Below, piece by piece: positions 7,797-16,522 of a DNA stretch of 35,613 nucleotides. Every line of letters begins with the position of its first letter. Position 1 is the first letter of the stretch. The notes under the pieces were generated by a model, which had not been told where the DNA came from, did no database searches, and saw only the letters and a list, made by a program, of their open reading frames with translations. The DNA is taken from contig CAZYSK010000060.1 of the NCBI GenBank assembly GCA_964649415.1, forward strand, positions 1 to 35,613, given 5' to 3'. A program made the translations under genes and the position numbers. Source of the stretch: CAZYSK01 sp964649415. Lineage in GTDB: Bacteria; Chloroflexota; Anaerolineae; B4-G1.

Positions 7797-9818
7797 ATGC
7801 GTAAGCTTACGCTACTCAACCTGTTAATCGTGTTGGTCATCGCGCTGGCCGCCTGTGGCCCCGCGGCGACCCCCACCGAGGCTCCTCCCGAAGAAGCTCC
7901 TGCTGAGGAGGAGGAACCCGCTGCTATCGAGGCTGAGGAAGAGGCGCCAACCCCTGTCCCCACAGCGGACATCGCGTCGGCCAAGGAGTCGCCCATGCTG
8001 CAAGAGATGGTGCGCGCCGGCGAGCTGCCGCCCTTGGAGGAGCGTCTGCCCAAGGACGTGCTGACCGTCCCGGTCGTGGAGTCCATCGGTGAGTACGGTG
8101 GAACGTGGCACCACCTGGACGATGCAGTCGACGTGGGCAAGATGAAGATGACGCTGTACGAGCCTCCTGTTCGCTGGAAGCCGGACTACACCGGCTACGA
8201 GCCGGGCTTGGTCAAGGAGTGGGAGTTCGAGGACGACGGCAATACCCTCATCCTCCACTGGCGCGAGGGCGTCAAGTGGTCCGACGGTGATCCCTTCGAT
8301 ATGGAGGACCTGAGGTTCTGGTGGGAGGACATGGCCCTCAACGAGGACTACAAGGTGTCGACGGTTCCCTGGTACGGATTCAACACCGACAACACCCCCA
8401 TGACCGTCGAGTTCCCCGATGACTACACCATGGTCATGAAGTGGGACTCCCCCCACTGGGTCACCCCCTACACGCTGGCGCAGGGCTTCTGGGAGGGCAT
8501 GAACATTCTCAAGCCCGCCCACTACCTTAAAGAGTTCCACCCCACCTACAACTCCGATGCCTCCTACGACGACCTCGAGCTGGCCGACAAGTACTGGGAG
8601 ACGCCGGGTTATCCGTGTGTCTTCGCATGGTGCTGCTCCGACGTGATCCCCGGCGAGCGGATCACCTTCGAGCGCAACCCCTACTACTGGAAAGTGGACC
8701 CCGAGGGCAACCAGCTGCCGTACATCGACTACGTCGAGGACGATATCGTGACGGATCGGGAGACGCGGATCCTCCAGTTGGGACAGGGCAAGTACGACAT
8801 CGACTTCCGTGGCTCCAACAACCCGCTCGATATCCCCTTCCTGACCGAGCAGGCCGAGGCCGGCGACTATCACCTGCAGCCGGGCTGGATGAACGGCGCG
8901 GGTGCCTGGCCCGGTTGGATCATCAACCAAGACTACGTCCCGGATGAGGAGATCCGCGACTTGCTGAGGGACTCCAACTTCCGCAAGGGTATGTCGGTCG
9001 CGATGGATCGGGAGCGCATCATCGACGTCGCCTGGGGTGGCATCGGCACGCCGCAGCAGGCCACCATCAGCCCCCAGTCCTGGCACTTCGCCAGCCCCGA
9101 GGGCCTGGAGGTGTTCAAGGCATGGCAGCAGGCCGACACGGAATACGATCCTGACAAGGCCATGGAATACTTCGAGGCGGCCAACTTCACCGACCAGGAC
9201 GGCGATGGGTGGCGCGACCTGCCCAGCGGCAAGCCCTTCCAGTTGGTCATCGACATGACCGGGTGGGCCAGGGATGAGATCGACACCCCGGCCTCGGAGA
9301 CCCTCAAGGAGAACTTGATCGCCGTTGGCGTGGACGTCGCGCCTCTGAACATGGTGTCCGGCACGCCCGAGTCCAGCCTGCGGGAGAAAGAGAGCACCTT
9401 CATGCTGCGTGGGTGCCACGCCTCTGAGGTGGACATCTGGACATACCCGGACTGGATCTTCCCGCTGCGCGGTGGTGGGGAGGGGTCGCGCTCCTGGCCG
9501 ATGGAGGGCAAGTGGCGCCAGACCGGCGGTGCGGAAGGGTGGGAGCCGGAGCCTGACAGCCCGGCCGCCAAGCTTCAAGCCCTCTACGACAAGGGCATGG
9601 CTGAGCCCACCGTCGAGGGGCGGCACGAGATCGTGTGGGAGGCCATCAAGATCCACATGGAGGAAGGGCCCTTCACACTCGGCGCTGCGGGCGACCAGCC
9701 CATGCCAGTGGTCGTCAAGAACAACGTCCACAACGTGCCTGAGTTCGGCATCCTGGGCCCCTGGGCCCCCGGCAGCCCTGGCAACACGAATCCGTCGCAG
9801 TACTGGATCGAGCAATAG
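7797..9818 (+). CDS. ABC transporter substrate-binding lipoprotein, family 5
   Basis: A 673-residue extracellular lipoprotein. The start at 7797 is preceded by AAGGAGAAGGAG and gives a lipoprotein signal (MRKLTLLNLLIVLVIALAAC) with the lipidated Cys at residue 20, followed by a flexible Ala/Pro/Glu linker. The body matches SBP_bac_5 proteins: EFEDDGNTLILHWREGVKWS, DGDPFDMEDLRFWWED, FERNPYYWK, NFRKGMSVAMDRERI, YFEAANF. Family 5 proteins bind peptides, but in Thermotoga and Chloroflexota many bind oligosaccharides. The flanking glycosidase and phosphorylase genes favour a sugar ligand here. It is the first gene of a five-gene importer and is followed by a strong hairpin before the permease. Confidence 0.93.
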   Translation: MRKLTLLNLLIVLVIALAACGPAATPTEAPPEEAPAEEEEPAAIEAEEEAPTPVPTADIASAKESPMLQEMVRAGELPPLEERLPKDVLTVPVVESIGEYGGTWHHLDDAVDVGKMKMTLYEPPVRWKPDYTGYEPGLVKEWEFEDDGNTLILHWREGVKWSDGDPFDMEDLRFWWEDMALNEDYKVSTVPWYGFNTDNTPMTVEFPDDYTMVMKWDSPHWVTPYTLAQGFWEGMNILKPAHYLKEFHPTYNSDASYDDLELADKYWETPGYPCVFAWCCSDVIPGERITFERNPYYWKVDPEGNQLPYIDYVEDDIVTDRETRILQLGQGKYDIDFRGSNNPLDIPFLTEQAEAGDYHLQPGWMNGAGAWPGWIINQDYVPDEEIRDLLRDSNFRKGMSVAMDRERIIDVAWGGIGTPQQATISPQSWHFASPEGLEVFKAWQQADTEYDPDKAMEYFEAANFTDQDGDGWRDLPSGKPFQLVIDMTGWARDEIDTPASETLKENLIAVGVDVAPLNMVSGTPESSLREKESTFMLRGCHASEVDIWTYPDWIFPLRGGGEGSRSWPMEGKWRQTGGAEGWEPEPDSPAAKLQALYDKGMAEPTVEGRHEIVWEAIKIHMEEGPFTLGAAGDQPMPVVVKNNVHNVPEFGILGPWAPGSPGNTNPSQYWIEQ

Positions 9819-9834
9819 CGTGCTTTAGCCACGC

Positions 9835-9863
9835 GTGGCGGGCGGGTCTCTCCCGCCCGCCAC
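9835..9863 (+). terminator. Strong hairpin between binding protein and permease genes
   Basis: A perfect 12-base stem, GTGGCGGGCGGG (9835-9846) and CCCGCCCGCCAC (9852-9863), has a 5-base loop. No T-run follows, so it is more likely a partial terminator or an mRNA-stabilising structure than a full stop. That arrangement is common after binding-protein genes, which are needed in excess over the permeases. Confidence 0.65.
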
Positions 9864-9888
9864 ACTATATGGCCACAGGAGGTTCGAT

Positions 9889-10875
9889 ATGATCACCTAC
9901 CTTGTCCGTCGGCTTGGCTACGCCGCGATCATGCTCGTGCTTGTCTCCTTCGTCAGTTTCCTCATCATAGACCTGCCCCCAGGCGACTACATGGATCAGA
10001 AGCTGGCGGAACTGTCAGAGCGAGGCGACAGGAGCGCCGAAACGCGCATCGAGGAGTATCGGGTTAAGTACGGTCTGGACAAGCCGCTCCTCACGCGCTA
10101 CTGGATGTGGGCCAGCAAGTTTGTGACAGGGGATTTCGGCGAGTCTTTTCAGTTTGAACGCCCCGTGAAGGACATTCTCGGCGAGCGCTTGCAGATGACG
10201 CTCGTCGTGGCTTTGTTCGCTACGGCCGTGATGTGGATTGTGGCTATCCCTATAGGGGTCTATTCGGCGGTGAATCAATACTCCCTGGGGGATCAGATTA
10301 TGACCGCCGTTGCCTTCATTGGTATGGGGATGCCCAATTTCCTCCTGGCCCTCCTTATCTTGTTCTTTGCCGTCGTGGTCCTGGATGCGGACATCACCGG
10401 TCTGTTCTCCCGCGAGTTCCGAGACGCCCCTTGGAGCCTGGCGAGGGTGTGGGATCTGCTCAAGCATCTGTGGATACCCGCCCTGATCTCGAGCATAACC
10501 GGATCCGCGGGCCTGATCCGTATCATGAGGGCTAACCTGTTGGACACGCTGGGGCAGCCCTTTGTCGAGGCAGCCCGCGCCCGCGGGCTAAAGAACCGCA
10601 GCGTGATCTGGAAACACGCCGTGCGCATTGCCATCAACCCGCTGGTGGTCATCTTCGGGTCAGAACACATACCTGGGATCATCAATCGCAACATGTTGCT
10701 GGCCTATATCCTCAATCTACCGACCATCGGCCCGGTTTTCATCCAGGCGCTCACGGTGCAGGACAGTTACATGGCAGGCACCTGCCTGACCTTCCTGGTC
10801 ATACTAACGCTGCTTGGAAACCTGCTGGCCGATATTGGCCTGGCGTGGCTCGATCCGCGCATCCGGCTTGAGTAG
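9889..10875 (+). CDS. ABC transporter permease, DppB type
   Basis: A 328-residue inner-membrane subunit. The start MITYLVRRLGYAAIM follows GGAGGTT and gives the usual N-terminal membrane helix (MLVLVSFVSFLIIDLPPGDY). About six transmembrane segments follow, with the permease coupling loop FVEAARARGLKNRSVIWKH, which contacts the ATPase. It pairs with the second permease to form the channel. The 70-base gap from the binding-protein gene holds the hairpin. Confidence 0.94.
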   Translation: MITYLVRRLGYAAIMLVLVSFVSFLIIDLPPGDYMDQKLAELSERGDRSAETRIEEYRVKYGLDKPLLTRYWMWASKFVTGDFGESFQFERPVKDILGERLQMTLVVALFATAVMWIVAIPIGVYSAVNQYSLGDQIMTAVAFIGMGMPNFLLALLILFFAVVVLDADITGLFSREFRDAPWSLARVWDLLKHLWIPALISSITGSAGLIRIMRANLLDTLGQPFVEAARARGLKNRSVIWKHAVRIAINPLVVIFGSEHIPGIINRNMLLAYILNLPTIGPVFIQALTVQDSYMAGTCLTFLVILTLLGNLLADIGLAWLDPRIRLE

Positions 10876-10897
10876 GCTGCCAATGGAGGTAGAGACT

Positions 10898-12079
10898 ATG
10901 GACACAGATAGAACACCTGAAACCTCGGACGCAGCCGACCGTAGACGGTCGGAATCAACGTCCGCAGAGTCCCCCGAGGAGCAGCAGCAACTGAGTCAGA
11001 GCTACTGGTCCCTAGTGTGGTGGCGATTCAAGAGGAGCAAGGCGGCTCTGGTCGGTGCGGCCATCGTCGTCTTGTCCTACTTCATCGGCGTGGCTTTCGC
11101 CGAGTTCTTCAGCCCCTATCTCGTCAATCAGGAGTCGGACTACGTGGAGGCGCGACCTCAGTTCCCTCACTTCATGGACGATGAGGGCAGGTTCCACCTG
11201 CGGCCCTTCGTGTACGGCTTGACAGAAGAGATCGATCAGGAACTGTTCAAGCGCACCTTCGTGCCTGACAAGAGCAGGCGCTATCCTATCCACTTCTTCG
11301 TGCGCGGCGTACCCTACAAGCTGTTGGGTGTGATCCCGATGGACATCCACCTCTTTGGCACCGATCCCAACGACCCGGAGGCGCACATCTACGTCTTCGG
11401 CACTGACGGATTGGGACGCGATGTCCTCTCGCGCATCATCTTCGGCGCTCGCCTCTCCCTGGTGCTTGGCCTGGCAGGCCAGGCGCTCACCCTGATTTTC
11501 GGGGCCACGCTGGGCGCGATGTCGGGGTACTACGGTGGCGGGGTGGACATGCTCATCATGCGCGTGACCGAGTTCCTGCAGGCCTTCCCCCGTGAGCCCA
11601 TCCTCATGGCGCTGGCGGCCATCATCCCCGATACCTGGAACCCGATCTTGATATACTTCGGGCTCACGATCATCCTGGCGTTCGTTTATTGGGGGAATCT
11701 GGCCCGGCAGGTACGGGGGCTCGTGCTTTCCCTCCGCGAGCGGGAGTTCGTGCTGGCCGCCCAGAGCTTTGGGGCCAGCGACCGGAGGCTCTTATTCCGG
11801 CACCTGATTCCCAACACCATGAGCCACATCATCGTCGTCGCCACGACGATGATCCCTCAGATGATCCAGTCCGAGGCCTTTCTCGGTTTCCTGGGGCTGG
11901 GCTTGCGTCCCCCGCTCACGAGCTGGGGGGTACTGATGAACGAGGTCAGCAACGTGCGGGACATACGCTTCCATCCCTGGCTTCTCTTCCCCGTCCCGTT
12001 CATCCTCATATCCCTCCTCGGCTTCAACTTGCTGGGCGACGGACTGCGGGACGCCATTGACCCCTATAGCGGCAAGTAG
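10898..12079 (+). CDS. ABC transporter permease, DppC type, with a long extracytoplasmic insert
   Basis: A 393-residue inner-membrane subunit starting at the ATG after TGGAGGT. The first membrane helix (AALVGAAIVVLSYFIGVAFA) is followed by an insert of about 100 residues before GTDGLGRDVLSRIIFGARLS, where the conserved membrane domain begins. Such an insert is seen in family members linked to carbohydrate transport. The coupling loop is REFVLAAQSFGASDRRLLF. Residues about 11-23 (SDAADRRRSESTS) are encoded by a family C repeat and lie in the cytoplasmic N-terminal tail, where an insertion should do little harm. Confidence 0.93.
   Translation: MDTDRTPETSDAADRRRSESTSAESPEEQQQLSQSYWSLVWWRFKRSKAALVGAAIVVLSYFIGVAFAEFFSPYLVNQESDYVEARPQFPHFMDDEGRFHLRPFVYGLTEEIDQELFKRTFVPDKSRRYPIHFFVRGVPYKLLGVIPMDIHLFGTDPNDPEAHIYVFGTDGLGRDVLSRIIFGARLSLVLGLAGQALTLIFGATLGAMSGYYGGGVDMLIMRVTEFLQAFPREPILMALAAIIPDTWNPILIYFGLTIILAFVYWGNLARQVRGLVLSLREREFVLAAQSFGASDRRLLFRHLIPNTMSHIIVVATTMIPQMIQSEAFLGFLGLGLRPPLTSWGVLMNEVSNVRDIRFHPWLLFPVPFILISLLGFNLLGDGLRDAIDPYSGK
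10927..10965. repeat. Palindromic repeat family C, in frame at the permease N-terminus
   Basis: The 39-base element begins GGACGCAG, has arms CCGACCG and CGGTCGG, and ends TCAACGTCCGC. It matches 18555-18593 at nearly every base, and 23410-23450 and 27123-27163 in the inverse orientation. Confidence 0.88.
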
Positions 12080-12091
12080 GAGGGTTACGTG

Positions 12092-13189
12092 ATGAGCGAA
12101 ACAAGCGAAAAGAACGACATACTGCTAGAGGTCAAGGATCTCAAGGTCCAGTTCGACGTGCGGGATGGCATCGTCAAAGCCGTGGATGGCGCTACCTTCA
12201 ATATCAGGGTAGGCCGGACGCTGGGAGTGATCGGCGAGAGTGGCTGCGGCAAGTCGGTGACCGCCCGGGCCATCCTGCGCATGGTACCCAAGCCCGGCAA
12301 GGTCACAGGGGGGGAGATCTTCTACCACCGCAAAGTCCAGTCGAACGGGGCCGAGGTGACCGACGTGATCCGGGTCAACGACCTGAATCCCGATGGCGAT
12401 GTCATCCGGCAGATCCGTGGCGGCGAGATCGCCATGATCTTTCAGGAGCCGATGAGCTCCCTCACCCCTGTATACACCGCTGGCAGCCATATCTTCGAGG
12501 CGGTCAGTCTGCACCGGCTCACGCCCCTCCGCAAGGTCGGCACCCAGGTAGAGGAGGCCGTCCAGGCACACCGGCAAGTCTCCAAGGACGAGGCCCGTGA
12601 AATCGCCATAGACATGCTGCGGCGGGTGGGGATACCCAAACCGAATGAGCGCGTGGACAGCTACCCGCACCAGTTGAGCGGTGGACAGCGGCAGCGCGTT
12701 ATGATCGCCATTGCGCTCTCCTGTCAACCAAGGATGTTGATCGCCGACGAGCCGACGACGGCGCTCGACGTGTCCATCGAAGCACAGATTCTGGACATCA
12801 TGCGCGAGCTACAGGAGACGGTTGACATGGCCATCATGTTCATCACCCACAACCTGGGGGTCGTTGCCGAGATGGCCCAGGACATGGTCGTGATGTATAT
12901 GGGCAAGGTCGTGGAGAAGGCCAGCGCCGTTGAGCTATTCTACGAACCCAAGCATCCATACACGCGCGCCTTGCTCAAGTCCATCCCCCATGTGGGCACG
13001 AAGAGCCGGGAGCGGCTGGCTTCTATCGAGGGCATGGTGCCTGACCCGTTCAACCTGCCGTCGGGGTGCGTTTTCCATCCGCGCTGTCCGGACTATATGC
13101 CGGGGAAGTGCGATAGGATCACGCCGTCGTGGACGCAGGTAGAGGGAGAGGACCACTGGGCACGTTGTCTGCTGTACGAGGAGGTGTGA
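12092..13189 (+). CDS. ABC transporter ATPase, DppD type
   Basis: A 365-residue cytoplasmic ATPase. Walker A is GESGCGKS (residues 48-55), the signature is LSGGQRQRV, Walker B is MLIADEPTTALD, and the switch His is in FITHNLGVV. The C-terminal region has the oligopeptide-type extension with Cys residues (GCVFHPRCPDYMPGKC). AGGAGGG lies upstream; a GTG at 12089 directly before the ATG is an alternative start. It would pair with the next ATPase to drive import. The 12-base gap from the permease supports one transcript. Confidence 0.95.
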   Translation: MSETSEKNDILLEVKDLKVQFDVRDGIVKAVDGATFNIRVGRTLGVIGESGCGKSVTARAILRMVPKPGKVTGGEIFYHRKVQSNGAEVTDVIRVNDLNPDGDVIRQIRGGEIAMIFQEPMSSLTPVYTAGSHIFEAVSLHRLTPLRKVGTQVEEAVQAHRQVSKDEAREIAIDMLRRVGIPKPNERVDSYPHQLSGGQRQRVMIAIALSCQPRMLIADEPTTALDVSIEAQILDIMRELQETVDMAIMFITHNLGVVAEMAQDMVVMYMGKVVEKASAVELFYEPKHPYTRALLKSIPHVGTKSRERLASIEGMVPDPFNLPSGCVFHPRCPDYMPGKCDRITPSWTQVEGEDHWARCLLYEEV

Positions 13190-13194
13190 GGGAG

Positions 13195-14256
13195 ATGCAA
13201 GAACACGTAGAAACAGCGGGCCAGTCGCGGCTCGACGACAACGTCATACTGGAGGTCAAAGGGCTACGGAAATACTTTCCCATCCATCGCGGTCTATTCC
13301 GCAAGGTTGTGGGGTACGTCAAGGCGGTGGACAATATCAGCTTCTATGTTCGTGGGGGCGAAACGCTGGGGCTGGTGGGCGAGAGTGGCTGTGGCAAGAC
13401 CACGGCTAGCCGCTCCATCATCCGCCTGTATGAGCCTACCTCTGGAGATATCCGCTTCAAGACTGCGAAGTTCTCCTCGGATGGCACTGAGCAGGTGGTG
13501 GACCTGCGCGAGATGGATAGGGATCAGATGAAGCTGATTCGCCAGGAGATCGCCATGATCTTCCAGGATCCGGTAGGCTCCCTGAATCCCAGGATGAGCG
13601 TGTTCGACATCATCTCGGAGCCGATGGAGATCCACGGCATGGGCTCGGGGCCTGAGGTCGAGGAGACAGTCACCCGGCTCCTCGAGCGCGTGGGCTTGCG
13701 GCCGGAACACATGCGCCGCTACCCCCACGAGTTCTCGGGCGGCCAACGGCAACGCATTGGCATTGCCCGCGCCCTGGCCCTCAATCCGCGCCTGATCTTC
13801 TGCGACGAGCCTGTCTCGGCGCTGGACGTGTCCATCCAGGCGCAGACGCTGAACCTGCTCCAGGACCTGCAGGCGGACTTCGACCTGGCCTACGTCTTCG
13901 TGGCCCACGACTTGAGCGTAGTGCAACACATCTCCGACCGCGTGGCAGTGATGTACGTGGGCAAGATCGCGGAAATGGCCGGGTCGGATGTACTGTACAA
14001 CAACCCGTTACATCCGTACACCGAGGCGTTGATGTCCGCGGTGCCCAAGCCCGACCCGATGTATGCGTCGGAGCGCATCGTGATGCCGGGTGACGTAGCG
14101 GATCCGTCGAATCCGCCGCCGGGCTGCTATTTCCATCCACGGTGCAACTACGCCGTGGACATCTGCAGCAAAGAGGAACCGGAGTGGCGGGAACTCGAGC
14201 CGGATCATTTCGTCGCCTGCCATCGGGCCGAGGAGTTGCAACTGAGGGGGGTGTAA
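13195..14256 (+). CDS. ABC transporter ATPase, DppF type
   Basis: A 353-residue cytoplasmic ATPase. Walker A is GESGCGKT (62-69), the signature is FSGGQRQRI, Walker B is LIFCDEPVSALD, and the switch His is in FVAHDLSVV. The C-terminal oligopeptide-type motif GCYFHPRCNYAVDIC is present. The ATG at 13195 follows GAGGGAG, five bases after the stop of the partner ATPase, so the two are almost certainly co-translated. This is the last gene of the importer. A repeat array and an inverted repeat follow. Confidence 0.95.
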   Translation: MQEHVETAGQSRLDDNVILEVKGLRKYFPIHRGLFRKVVGYVKAVDNISFYVRGGETLGLVGESGCGKTTASRSIIRLYEPTSGDIRFKTAKFSSDGTEQVVDLREMDRDQMKLIRQEIAMIFQDPVGSLNPRMSVFDIISEPMEIHGMGSGPEVEETVTRLLERVGLRPEHMRRYPHEFSGGQRQRIGIARALALNPRLIFCDEPVSALDVSIQAQTLNLLQDLQADFDLAYVFVAHDLSVVQHISDRVAVMYVGKIAEMAGSDVLYNNPLHPYTEALMSAVPKPDPMYASERIVMPGDVADPSNPPPGCYFHPRCNYAVDICSKEEPEWRELEPDHFVACHRAEELQLRGV

Positions 14257-14284
14257 GAGCGGTAGAGCAATCACCCGCCCCTAT

Positions 14285-14392
14285 GCTTCTAGAGACGGAC
14301 GTCTGTGTCCGCTCCTGCCCGCTTCTAGAGGCGGACGTCCGCGTCCGCTCCTCTCTGCTTCTGGAGGCGGATGTCTGCGTCCGCTCCTGCTC
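14285..14392. repeat. Palindromic repeat family B, three units of 36 bases
   Basis: Units start at 14285, 14321 and 14357, exactly 36 bases apart. Each reads GCTTCTAGAGGCGGACGTCC with small changes, then GCGTCCGCTCC. There are no unique spacers, so this is a tandem array and not CRISPR. Related units, reverse complemented, lie inside genes at 18998-19069 and 21412-21438. Confidence 0.9.
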
Positions 14393-14425
14393 TGACACCG
14401 CGCAAGCGGCATACGAGTGATTGTG

Positions 14426-14469
14426 GCGACTTCAGTTGATTTGCCATCGCTGCGAATGGCTGAAGTCGC
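14426..14469 (+). terminator. Inverted repeat between importer and GH4 gene
   Basis: Perfect 10-base arms GCGACTTCAG (14426-14435) and CTGAAGTCGC (14460-14469) enclose a 24-base loop with its own small stem (GCCAT/ATGGC). There is no T-run. It could end or punctuate the importer transcript, or be another mobile palindrome. The rest of the 14257-14565 gap, up to the TAGGAGG site before GH4, shows no gene. Confidence 0.45.
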
Positions 14470-14565
14470 TGTTGTTTGCCGACCACTGTTCCCCTCTGCG
14501 GGCAGTCGGGAGCAGTTGGCAGCCGGCGCATAAACCAAAACCACATTACATAGGAGGATCTCACA

Positions 14566-15834
14566 ATGGAGAATAGGATTGTCTTGATAGGTGCTGGCAG
14601 CGCTATGTTCGGACTCGGGACGCTGGGCGATATCTTCAACAGCAAGGCATTGGCGGGCAGTACCATCGTCCTGCACGATATTAACCCTCAAAGCCTAGGC
14701 AAGGTGGAAGGAATCGCGCGAAGGGTGATCCAGGAACGCAAGTTGCCTTTCGAACTCGTCGCCACCACCTCGCGCGAGCAGGCGCTGCAGGGCGCGACGT
14801 TCTGTATCATCTCCATCGAGGTCGGAGATCGTTATGAACTGTGGGAGCAAGACTGGCAGATTCCCCTGCAGTACGGCATTCGCCAGGTCTATGGAGAAAA
14901 CGGCGGCCCGGGCGGGCTGTTCCACTCGCTGCGCATTATCCCGCCCATCTTGGACATCTGCGAGGATATTGGCCGTATCTGTCCGGATGCGTACGTGATC
15001 AACTTCAGCAATCCGATGAGTCGCATCTGTCACACGGTAAACACGAAGTATCCCGACCTGAAGCTGATCGGCCTGTGCCACGAGGTCGCCTCGCTGCCGA
15101 TGCACCTGCCCCGTATGCTGGATACTCCCCTGGCGAACCTGCGCTTCAGCGCGGGCGGGCTGAATCACTTCAGCGTGCTTCTTGAGATCACGTACAAGGA
15201 CACAGGTGCGGACGCGTATCTGGATGTCCGCGAGAAGGCACCCGCGTACTTCGAGGGCTGGCCGGAGCGGGGCTTGTTCATGGAGATACTGAAGCGCTTT
15301 GGCTACCTGCCCATAACGACGGACAGTCACTTTGGCGAGTATATCCAATGGGCGCACGAGGTGGTTGATCACAAGGGGATCTTGGACTTCTACGCCACAT
15401 ACAAGGCGTGGTGCTTGGAGCAGGTTCCGGATTCGAGAATCGAGGGCACGCCTGAGGAGGAGTACTGGCGGGTGGTTCCGATCATGGAGGGGATTCTCAT
15501 GGATTCACATCATGAGGAACTGGCCGTGAACCTACCCAACGATGGGCTGATCACCAACCTGCCGGAGGACATGATTGTCGAGGTGCCGGCCATTGTCGAC
15601 GCAGACGGCGTGCACGGTGTCCAGTTGGGAGCGCTGCCGACGGGCTTTGCGGGCCTGCTGGCTAACCAGGTCGCCGTCCACGAGCTGACGACAGAGGCGG
15701 TGTTGACCGGATCGCGCGAGATTGTCTTGCAAGCCCTTCTTGTGGACCCGGTCGTTCACAGCGTCGGGGCGGCCGAACAGGCGCTGGACACCATCCTGGA
15801 GCGCCAGAGCCGCTATCTGGACTATATCAAGTGA
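14566..15834 (+). CDS. Glycoside hydrolase family 4, NAD- and metal-dependent
   Basis: A 422-residue cytoplasmic enzyme. The N-terminal Rossmann motif VLIGAGSAMFG binds NAD. The metal ligands expected for GH4 are present: Cys171 in GLCHEV and His201 in GGLNHF. Also conserved are YGENGGPGG and NFSNPMSRICHTV. GH4 enzymes cleave by a redox-elimination mechanism and act on alpha- or beta-glycosides, some phosphorylated. The CHEV motif is of the kind seen in the alpha-glucosidase/alpha-uronidase branch, but the substrate is not decided. A ribosome site TAGGAGG precedes the ATG. Its place after the importer suggests it acts on the imported sugar. Confidence 0.92.
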   Translation: MENRIVLIGAGSAMFGLGTLGDIFNSKALAGSTIVLHDINPQSLGKVEGIARRVIQERKLPFELVATTSREQALQGATFCIISIEVGDRYELWEQDWQIPLQYGIRQVYGENGGPGGLFHSLRIIPPILDICEDIGRICPDAYVINFSNPMSRICHTVNTKYPDLKLIGLCHEVASLPMHLPRMLDTPLANLRFSAGGLNHFSVLLEITYKDTGADAYLDVREKAPAYFEGWPERGLFMEILKRFGYLPITTDSHFGEYIQWAHEVVDHKGILDFYATYKAWCLEQVPDSRIEGTPEEEYWRVVPIMEGILMDSHHEELAVNLPNDGLITNLPEDMIVEVPAIVDADGVHGVQLGALPTGFAGLLANQVAVHELTTEAVLTGSREIVLQALLVDPVVHSVGAAEQALDTILERQSRYLDYIK

Positions 15835-15872
15835 AAGGTAGCGCCCGCTAGAGAGATGGTGCTGCGAACATA

Positions 15873-15892
15873 GGGGCGCGGTAACCGCGCCC
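15873..15892. repeat. Palindromic repeat family D
   Basis: GGGGCGCGGTAACCGCGCCC, a near-perfect palindrome between the GH4 and cyclic-nucleotide-binding genes. Relatives lie at 7633, 16484, 23915 and 26105, mostly with a TTT or AAA centre. Confidence 0.85.
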
Positions 15893-15911
15893 GCCTGGAC
15901 AGGAGGAGAGA

Positions 15912-16346
15912 ATGACAGATGGCAAACAGACCACGGCTTTCTTGAGCAGGGTACCCCTGTTTCGAGGCCTTGAGAGACGCCAATTGGAGCGATTGGGCGA
16001 GAAGCTATATGCACGTACCTACGTGGCCGGTGAGGCTATCGTGACCCAGGGCACGGGGGGTGAAGGCTTGTTCTTACTCGTGTCGGGTGGGGCAGATGTG
16101 GTGCGCGAGCGCGCCGATGGTGAAAGGGTCGTGGTAAACACCGTTGGTCCGACAGATTTCTTCGGCGAGCTCGCCCTGCTCGATGGTGGATTGCGCACAG
16201 CCTCGGTCGTCGCCACCGAAGACACTGAGTGTCTGGCCCTCACCCGCTGGGACTTCCTGGCCATACTGAAGGAAGACGTGGATATGGCCGTCGCGATCCT
16301 GCAGGAGCTGGCCAAGCGCTTTCGCCGGGCGCTGGACGTGTTGTAG
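15912..16346 (+). CDS. Cyclic-nucleotide-binding domain protein
   Basis: A 144-residue cytoplasmic protein that is a single CAP-type cyclic-nucleotide-binding domain (FRGLERRQLERLGEKLY, GEGLFLLVSGGADVV) with no DNA-binding domain after it. The phosphate-binding cassette keeps the residues that contact cAMP/cGMP: Glu86 in FFGELALLDGG and Arg95-Thr96-Ala97. It ends in a short helix (ILQELAKRFRRALDVL) that may pair with a partner. GGAGGAGA precedes the ATG. The next gene, 176 bases on, encodes a class III cyclase, so this is plausibly the receptor for that cyclase's product. Confidence 0.9.
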   Translation: MTDGKQTTAFLSRVPLFRGLERRQLERLGEKLYARTYVAGEAIVTQGTGGEGLFLLVSGGADVVRERADGERVVVNTVGPTDFFGELALLDGGLRTASVVATEDTECLALTRWDFLAILKEDVDMAVAILQELAKRFRRALDVL

Positions 16347-16522
16347 GACAAGGCCCGCCTGGCGGGGGCAGGCACAAGGCCGGCCCCTACGATGGGGGCG
16401 ATTTCCAGTATCCGGCGGCCCATTCGTCTGAGGGAACACGCCTCCGTAGTGGCGATCTCTGTGGTCGCCTGTTGGGGGCTGTAGGGGCGCGGTTTCCGCG
16501 CGCCCACCACGACCACTCTGCG
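16347..16522. repeat. Intergenic repeats before the cyclase gene
   Basis: No gene is seen. GGCCCGCCTGGCGGGGGCAG and GGCCGGCCCC resemble short dispersed repeats. An imperfect inverted repeat GGCGATC/GGTCGCC lies near 16452-16469, and a family D palindrome (arms GGGCGCGG and CCGCGCGCCC) at 16484-16505, ending 18 bases before the cyclase start. Confidence 0.6.

Noticed and set aside
7824..9815. 663-codon open frame on the minus strand
   Set aside because: It is the exact shadow of the binding-protein gene, caused by GC-rich third positions; its translation is low-complexity with no family motif.
7797..14256. Importer as a plain dipeptide/nickel transporter
   Set aside because: Sequence similarity fits, but the long insert in the second permease and the glycosidase/phosphorylase neighbours make a sugar ligand more likely; not settled.
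14285..14392. 36-base repeats as a possible CRISPR array
   Set aside because: Units are directly adjacent with no unique spacers, and no cas gene is nearby; the same units occur inside genes.
16229..16522. 98-codon N-terminal extension of the cyclase
   Set aside because: It overlaps the cyclic-nucleotide-binding gene and repeats; the zinc ribbon begins cleanly at 16523.
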